This document shows, in pieces, positions 57,575-64,000 of a stretch of DNA of 64,000 nucleotides. Under the pieces are notes generated by a model. It ran no database searches and was not told the DNA's origin. It saw nothing but the letters and a program-made list of their open reading frames with translations. Every line of letters starts with the position of its first letter. Position 1 is the stretch's first letter. The position numbers and the translations under genes were made by a program. Source of the DNA: Armigeres subalbatus (Eukaryota > Arthropoda > Insecta > Diptera > Culicidae); assembly GCF_024139115.2 (NCBI RefSeq), contig NC_085141.1, positions 380,511,278-380,575,277 on the forward strand. The letters are read 5' to 3'.

Positions 57575-58404
57575 TCAATAAGTCCGTCCAGCTATTTGGC
57601 TTCGCCGACGACATAGATATTATGGCACGTAACTTTGAGAAGATGGAGGAAGCCTACTCAGACTGAAGAGGGAAGCCAAGCAGATCGGACTAGTCATCAA
57701 CACGTCGAAGACGAAGTACATGATAGGAAGATAGAGAAGACAATGTGAGCCACCCACCGCGAGTTTGCATCGGTGGTGACGAAATCGAGGTAGTTGAAGA
57801 ATTTGTGTACTTGGGCTCACTGGTGACTGCCGAAAATGATACCAGCAGAGAAATTCAGAGACGCATAGTGGCTGGAAATCGTACGTACACTGGACTCCGC
57901 AAGACGCTCCGATCGAATAGAGTTCGCCACCGTATCAAACTGACAATCTACAAATCGCTCATTAGACCGGTAGTCCTCTACGGACACGAGACCTGGACGA
58001 TGCTCATGGAGGACCAACGCGCACTTGGAATTTACGAAAGGAAAGTGCTGCGTACCATCTATGGTGGGGTGCAGATGGCGAACGGTACGTGGAGGCGGCG
58101 AATCAACCACGAGTTGCATCAGCTGTTGGGAGAACCATCCATCGTTCACACAGCGAAAATCGGACGACTGCGGTGGGCCGGGCACGTAGCCAGAATGTCG
58201 GACAGTAACCCGGGGAAAATGGTTCTCGACAACGATCCGACGGGTACACGAAGGCGAGGTGCGCAGTGGGCAAGGTGGATCGATCAGGTGGAAGATGACT
58301 TGCGGACCCTCCGTAGACTGCGTGGTTGGCGACGTGTAGCCATGGACCGAGCCGAATGGAGAAGACTCTTATATACCGCACAGGCCACTTCGGCCTTAGT
58401 CTGA
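57575..58404 (+). pseudogene. RTE-like LINE 3' fragment
   Basis: Begins at the RT catalytic box (LFGFADDIDIMARNF, 57590-57635), loses frame near 57656, resumes with QIGLVINTSKTKYM, loses frame again near 57735, then stays open from 57745: EVVEEFVYLGSLVTAEN, VLYGHETWTMLMED, RWAGHVARMSDSNPGKM, to TGA at 58402-58404. 5'-truncated, as usual for LINEs, and broken by two frameshifts. Confidence 0.9.
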
Positions 58405-59837
58405 ATAAATAATAATGATAACGTGCACTTGTGTACGTCATGTAGGGGGCGCAATGCCCAATAGTCATCCCCCGAAGTATTGCTTAATTGCGGGCCGGGG
58501 GAATGACTGGAGAGGAGGAAGTTGGTTTTAGTGGGTCGGGAGTGGTGATCCCATCCTCACGCTACCTGGGTTCCCCTCCCCAGGTGTCTGGTTGCAGATT
58601 TCCTTTACTTTCGTTAAAAAAAACCCTCCTGTCGCAAACTGTCACAAATCATTGACTCCCCCCCTCTCCCTGTACGTACATGTGTCATTTTTATTTTGGC
58701 GATTATTTTGGTTTTTCGTTTTGGTACACTATGTTTACAATAACATAGAAAGTTATGTCCCTTACTAACAGTTTGAATATGTTTTTAAAATGCAAGTTGT
58801 TCCTAAAATACTTTCAGGATTTTTGACGTAGGACTTACGTCTTTCTTTACTATACTGGGTGTCATTTAGTTTTTTGGAAATCTAGAGCGTTACGCTGGAA
58901 GGGAAGATTTCGAACGTTACTAGCGCCTTTATCTTTCGATGGATTTTTAAGATTTATATATCAATCGACTCGGACACTCTCCAGCATTTTGCCTATTTCA
59001 TTGAAACTTAAGATTATTAACAATAAGCTATTGAAAATGGCAATTTTTGTCAAAGCCAGCAAAAATTTTATATGTAACCAATCACGTGCATTCCTAACAC
59101 GGACATCAGAATGCGGTATGTCACGGGCCTTCGGGTCCACCGCAAGATTTTCTTTGTGTATAAAAGAAGCCTGTCGTGTGCGAGTCATTACAATTTATGA
59201 CAGCAGCGCGTACTGACGTGCTTTTTGCTCGCGCATTTTTTGTTATGTTCGTTCGTTCGCTGTGTTTACCTACACAGCATGCAGTCGCCAGCGGTAGAAC
59301 TGCCGGTGGGTCTGCGAATTTGCATAAAAGAAGTGGGCGCATTTTTTTGTCATTTTGTGCTTGATGATGGTCGGATGCAGTGATGTCGGTTGCGATGGAT
59401 GCAGTCGCCCATCGTATCGCTCGGATTTCACGGCTAGAGGCCGATGATGGCTGAGGCAGCAAGGGCAGCGGTGGTGGATGAAGAAGAATAAAATTAGAGA
59501 GATTTGGTATTAGAGACAAATTGGTGCTGTATTTCTTTGTTTTGAAAACGGGACAGTTCCCCCACATGCCCTACATTTGCTTGAGTAAATAAGGGCTTAT
59601 TAGTTATAAACAAAGCAATACTAATTATGTATTTAATTATTAGTTTTATTTCCAGAAGTTTTGAATTAAAAAAATTGCTAATAATTCTACACAGCATGGA
59701 AGTTGTTGTGTCCAATATCAAAACCTATAATCAAACTCCATAAATCCAAAAGTTAGAAGTTAAATGTAAATACGTTACGTTTATACAAGTCCTACGTCTA
59801 CTCGCGGTTATGTTGAAAACATTACCCATTGCTCGTT
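58405..59837. other. LINE 3' flank and unassigned sequence
   Basis: 58441-58610 is GC-rich and repeat-like (ggcccggggg-type and ctccccaggtgtctgg). 59160-59490 contains gtataaaagaag and GC-rich words but no ORF I trust. Confidence 0.35.
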
Positions 59838-59957
59838 TTTCTTGTGGATGAACGTCACATAAGACGAACCCCTTCTCTCCCCTGTCACAAACTGTCACAA
59901 AACTCTTACCCCCTCCCCCCCTCAACCATTGGACGTAATTTTTGAACGGCCCCCTAG
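59838..59957. mobile_element. Diverged relative of the tacgtcacgc MITE
   Basis: cttgtggatgaacgtcac at the left and ttggacgtaatttttgaacgg at the right, with C-rich runs between, as in 38682-38820. Confidence 0.55.
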
Positions 59958-60063
59958 CATAATGCATCTAAAATATGCATTATACACTATTTCAAAGAAT
60001 GAAAGTCTCCTTAATAAAGACAAAAAAAATATTTCAAAGAAGCAGTGATAAATATTTGTGATA

Positions 60064-60598
60064 CCGTCAACTGGGGGGAAGATGATCATTTTTAAGACAA
60101 AACATGCAATAACAATGTGTGTTTACATTTTAAATCGAAACAAATATTTTCAAAACATGTACTGCTATACGTTGCAATAATCAACAACTTTAGTTTTCTG
60201 AAATGCGTTCGCATTTATTAAAATAAATTAAATTATCACACATTTTATGAATAATCTGGTTTTGGGTGAAGTTGATCAAGACAGCTCTACTGAAACCATT
60301 ATGACCTAGTAGTCAAAATACACTAGGTTATTTGTATGAATGTTATATTTACTACGTAAAGAAGTCTAAGAAGTCAATATTTGAAACGAAAATAGCGTCA
60401 TTTATGACTATCTCTCTCTTTCTTCCACAAAATACATTTTCATGATTATAATCGAAAAACTCGGATTTCTACCCACCGGTAACATTACTTGAACGGAGAA
60501 TATTGTTGACTACCGTTTCATAAAAAAATTTGGCACTTTTGACTGACACATCAAATGATCATCTTCACCTCAATGATCATCTTCCCCCCAGTTGACGG
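60064..60598. mobile_element. TA-flanked MITE, 535 bp, perfect inverted ends
   Basis: The 27-base ends 60062-60088 and 60574-60600 are exact inverse copies (taccgtcaactggggggaag...), TA included. The end motif recurs inside in diverged form (gtgaagttgatcaagac near 60268; tgatcatcttcacc at 60556). Confidence 0.92.
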
Positions 60599-61384
60599 TA
60601 CATCCTTTTACGTAGTGGAGCTACTCGCAAGTCCTGTTACGCTACTATCGCAATGCGTTGATCCAGCCGATTAGATGTACACTATTTTACCAAAACATGT
60701 CGTTCCGTTGATCGTCCAAATTGTTTCATGCTGTTGACTTCATCACAGAAAGAAAAATGTCTCTACAGCAACGATACTCTGCTATATTGCCATATAGTTT
60801 CCGACTTCACAGGGTACGGATAAATCACCTCATGGATTCAAATGTGGTTGGGCTTTACTAAATCTCGATGGCTTTAACATCGGATTCACTACCAGACGTA
60901 GTTTGGTTGGTATTTCATATGGAAGCGGAACCGGGCTTCGGTTGGCAAATGATCTTGCTTGCTATCCTTTACATTCGGTTTTGATTTCCGTGAACAGCGG
61001 TTAGGCAAAAAACGGAGCGCATACCCCATTGCTAAGAATTCCTTACAATATTTTTCAAAACTCATTAAATAAAAGTTTTTAAAACTAAGGAAACATTTGA
61101 CGGATTAAAACAACATATAATCATATGTTGTTACATATAATACTTTAAAGTCTTTTGTGTGTAATTTTTTGCGGTGTAAAATCCACGGCAAATTTCCGAA
61201 ATGTGCATTAAAGGCATACATAATTTCCACGTGAATTTGTTTTTGATTTTAGGAATTAATGTTTGGAATTTCAAAATTTTGGATTTTTTTTTCCAGAATT
61301 TCGAAGGATTTAAATTTTCTCGGGATTTCTACAAGTAAATATTTGTATTGTCCATAAAAAATAATCGGAAATGACACGAAAACT
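60599..61384. other. Unassigned spacer
   Basis: Ends in ggaatttc-like degenerate repeats (61180-61340). No gene seen. Confidence 0.4.
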
Positions 61385-62100
61385 TGTTCAGAAAGAGGAA
61401 GAGTCGATTGGCCGCATGCCATTTGGCCAAATAGCACGTCCGAAGGCCATCGAGCCAAATTTCATTTGGCCGAATTTAACGTTTATCTGAAACCCTAAAC
61501 GGTTATTAGCTCGCAAACGGTTTGGCCGAAATCGACATACGTCCGAAAGGGACGTACAATCGAACTGGTAATTTGATCGAAAAAAAAAACAGATTGTTTT
61601 GCCGCATAGGTCATTAGGAAGAAATAGCTGTTTGGCCCTCCTTAGTCGTGCGGTAAGACGCGCGGCTACAAAGCAAGACCATGCTGAGGGTGGTTGGGTT
61701 CGATTCCAGGTGCCGGTCTCGACAATTTTCGGATTGGAAATTGTCTCGACTTTCCTGGGCATAAAAGTATCATCGTGTTAGCCTCATGATATACGAATGC
61801 ATAAATGGTAACTTGGCTCAGAAACCTCGCAGTTAATAACTTTGAAAGTGCTTAATGAACACTAAGCTGCGAGACGGCTCTGTTCCAGTGTGGGGATATA
61901 ATGCCAATAAGAAGAAGAAGAAGCTGTTTGGCAGAATGGGTAATTTGTCCGAACGGATCATTCGGCTCAAAACATGTCGACCCGCTCGGGCAAATGGTCC
62001 TTTCCGCCGAACGACCATTTCGGCGAAATGAAATATTTGATCAAACGACTTTTTCTGCCAGATGGGTTTTGAACTAATGGTTCGTTCGGTAAAACAACTT
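61385..62100. repeat. 'ggccaaatgg' interspersed repeat, copy 3, interrupted by a SINE
   Basis: Units such as catttggccgaatttaacg and acggtttggccgaaatcgac follow the same order as at 48700-48830. A SINE splits it at 61637-61921. Confidence 0.78.
61637..61921 (+). mobile_element. Full-length Feilai-like SINE
   Basis: Head cctccttagtcgtgcggtaa, B-box region gggttcgattccagg, (aag)n tail. The target duplication agctgtttggc is at 61626-61636 and 61922-61932, so it landed inside the ggccaaa repeat. Confidence 0.95.
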
Positions 62101-62101
62101 A

Positions 62102-62346
62102 ATAGTGCCTCACTGGTACTCGAGCCGCTCCTCAGCTGGAGAACATGCGCTCGATAAGATTTGCACTCCCGCAGTAGAGCAAACCTCCCTCCTCCTTTCT
62201 CGTCAGCATAAGAACATAGTTCCCACTTGGGTTGGTCACCCGATCCTCCCTAAGAATATTCGTATCCCGGCCGGTATCACGGGGAGATAGGGATAGGTGT
62301 TGCCAGTTGATAAGCTAAGGTTCGTGAAATGGGGTCTATTTTTTTT
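62102..62346 (-). mobile_element. Isolated 5' leader of the RTE-like LINE
   Basis: Closely follows 3900-4185 of the full element: cgataagatttgcact, catagttcccac.tgggttgg, tatcccggcc, cggggagatagggatagg and gaaatggggtctatttt. No coding or 3' part follows, the opposite of normal LINE truncation. Confidence 0.85.
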
Positions 62347-62754
62347 CCTTTATGGAGTACGAATGGCAGGCTTGCAAATATTCGGCAGCACTCGATGAAG
62401 GTGATGTTTTTTTTATTATTTCGAAATTTACACATTTCGTGGTGTTTTCATGTGGTCAGAAAACAATTTACCCATCATTACCCAGCGCTGAAAATCACAT
62501 GGCTACTACTTTACATTATATATTTTCAAACTAAACCAAATTTAGGGCCCGCCAGGGCCCGCAGTTTTTTTCCGAGGCATTTGAAAATGACGTAAAATAC
62601 ATGAAAATGTATGTATATGTACTGAACGCTACAATCACAACAATCGTTATGAATGTAGTTGAAAATGATAAAATTTCATCACAGTAAGTATAATAAACCC
62701 ATTTGTTCTCATTTTAAGCCATATTTGTACTTTTGACCGTCTTTTTTTCAATCC

Positions 62755-63230
62755 GTCCCACTGTGCGAAGATGGGCTTCACCATTAACTCAACCAATACA
62801 ACGTACATGGTTGCGATTAGGGATAGAGGTAGACCTAGTGGTGTTGGTGCACAGGTAGTGCTTGATGGGGATGTACTCGAAGTTGGTAAAGAATTTGTTT
62901 ATCCTGGAACGCTTGTGACTCGTTGTTTCTCGTGAAGTGAGAAGACGTATTGCTGATGCGAATAAAGCCTTCTACGGATTACGTAGCCAGCTTGGGTCCC
63001 GCAATATGCAGACGGAAACGAAATTTGCTAAAATACGGCAGACTTCATTGGGCTGGCCACTTAATGCGAATGTTGGAAGAAAGAATAGCGAAAACAATAT
63101 TTAACAGAGAACCGGAACCTGGATGCACGCGGCGGAATCGGATCTAGGGACCCTAAACATTCGGGAAAACTGGAGGAACATCGCCCATGACCGGCGATTA
63201 TGGCGCTTTACAATACGTCAGGCATGATAG
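62755..63230 (+). pseudogene. RTE-like LINE post-RT fragment
   Basis: Reads KMGFTINSTNTTYM, then VLDGDVLEVGKEFVYPGTLVT and, after a frameshift, REVRRRIADANKAFYGLRSQL, with a later LHWAGHLMRM in another frame and ENWRNIAHDRRLW at the end. More diverged than the copy at 57575. Confidence 0.82.
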
Positions 63231-64000
63231 GTGTATAAACGTTGTAGCCAACGAGGTACCCAGTTAGTAGTTAGAAAAGTACAAAGGGAAAAGAAAATTA
63301 AATAACATCTTGACATCCTGTTGGAAGCCCTGGATAGTTCCCCGTGATAGAAATAAATAATATCTTCATGAAAATGAACAGCAATAAAACTAATTTCGTT
63401 CCTTCTAAAGATTGTATCGTGCTTTGAAGAAGATTTTTGATTATATTTAACCAAACTATTTTTCTACTTTCTACTGTCGATTCAACTCTATATCTTCTCA
63501 GTATACCAATGTTTATGGTGAACCTTTTCGCGTGCTACAAAAAAATCAATGAACTCTCCATCTCCAACCGCGTCCACGCATCCCACTGGGGCAATCGAGT
63601 ATTGGTACATACTTGGTTTGGTACATGCCACTGCTTCACCCACCTGAAACGTTGATGTTTTTTTTGCAGCTGAATGCTATTATGCTTTTCGGATGCGACG
63701 ATTTCCCTTCTCATTTGCTATCTTATTTTACTTCATCTCTCCCTCTAACTTAAACAGTGATTTTTTTTTGCAAAAGGCATCTGCGCGTGATGGAAAACCC
63801 TAATGAAATAAATCGGTGGCAAACTGGTTCGGATGTAGCAGAGAATACACCACCGACAAGCGCGACCGCAGTTAGACATTGCATTGCTGCACACCACCCA
63901 AATATGCTCGTTTGGAATCGAATAACCCTAAGCATTGCAGGAAAGACAAGGAAAAAAGATAGTTATGTAAATCTTGAACCGACGACGTTCACCGTTTTTC
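63231..64000. other. Unassigned right end of the window
   Basis: Short frames only; no domain or repeat boundary recognised. Confidence 0.4.

Noticed and set aside
59121..59567. 148-codon minus frame
   Set aside because: No domain, mixed composition and no splice or promoter support; too weak to call.

Overview
The window is nuclear DNA of a culicine mosquito, most probably an Aedes species. The evidence is three dipteran-like protein-coding genes with short exons and GT-AG introns, embedded in a dense layer of transposable elements. These include at least seven copies or pieces of a tRNA-derived SINE that resembles the Feilai type of Aedes, many pieces of one RTE-like LINE clade, several MITE families, and Helitron-like elements ending in CTAG|T. 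I cannot separate Aedes aegypti from its relatives by eye.

Layout. 1-6.1 kb: a decayed LINE fragment, a full-length RTE-like LINE with an intact 1001-residue endonuclease/reverse-transcriptase ORF (minus strand, 13-bp target duplication), then a Helitron-like element carrying an array of ~150-bp units. 6.1-22.2 kb: no gene recognised; SINEs, MITEs, fold-back elements and a 1.6-kb fold-back unit around a polypyrimidine tract. 22.2-31.8 kb: SCAP on the plus strand (seven exons, first coding exon not found). Its 4.8-kb intron holds an antisense zinc-knuckle pseudogene, a perfect 32-bp palindrome, two SINEs and a 24-bp minisatellite. 33.9-34.5 kb: a two-exon CXXC zinc-binding protein (CZIB/DUF866) on the minus strand, tail-to-tail with SCAP. 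35.6-36.0 kb: a retro-pseudogene of ribosomal protein L26. 37.3-42.8 kb: POFUT1 (protein O-fucosyltransferase 1), two exons; its 4.2-kb intron carries a real tRNA-Glu(TTC) gene plus MITEs, a SINE and a LINE scrap. 43-64 kb: repeats only, including two decayed LINE groups, three copies of a 'ggccaaa' repeat, several TA-flanked MITEs and an isolated LINE 5' end.

The three proteins share no pathway: SCAP escorts SREBP from ER to Golgi, POFUT1 is an ER enzyme that fucosylates Notch EGF repeats, and CZIB is a small conserved zinc protein. They are ordinary neighbours, not an operon-like unit.

I found no convincing new multi-gene system. The observations most worth checking are the perfect 32-bp palindrome next to the zinc-knuckle remnant, the fold-back polypyrimidine element, the TA-flanked ~540-bp MITEs that repeat their motifs internally, the tRNA gene 54 bp before a splice acceptor, and the intact LINE. 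All calls are by reading; none was checked by a database search.
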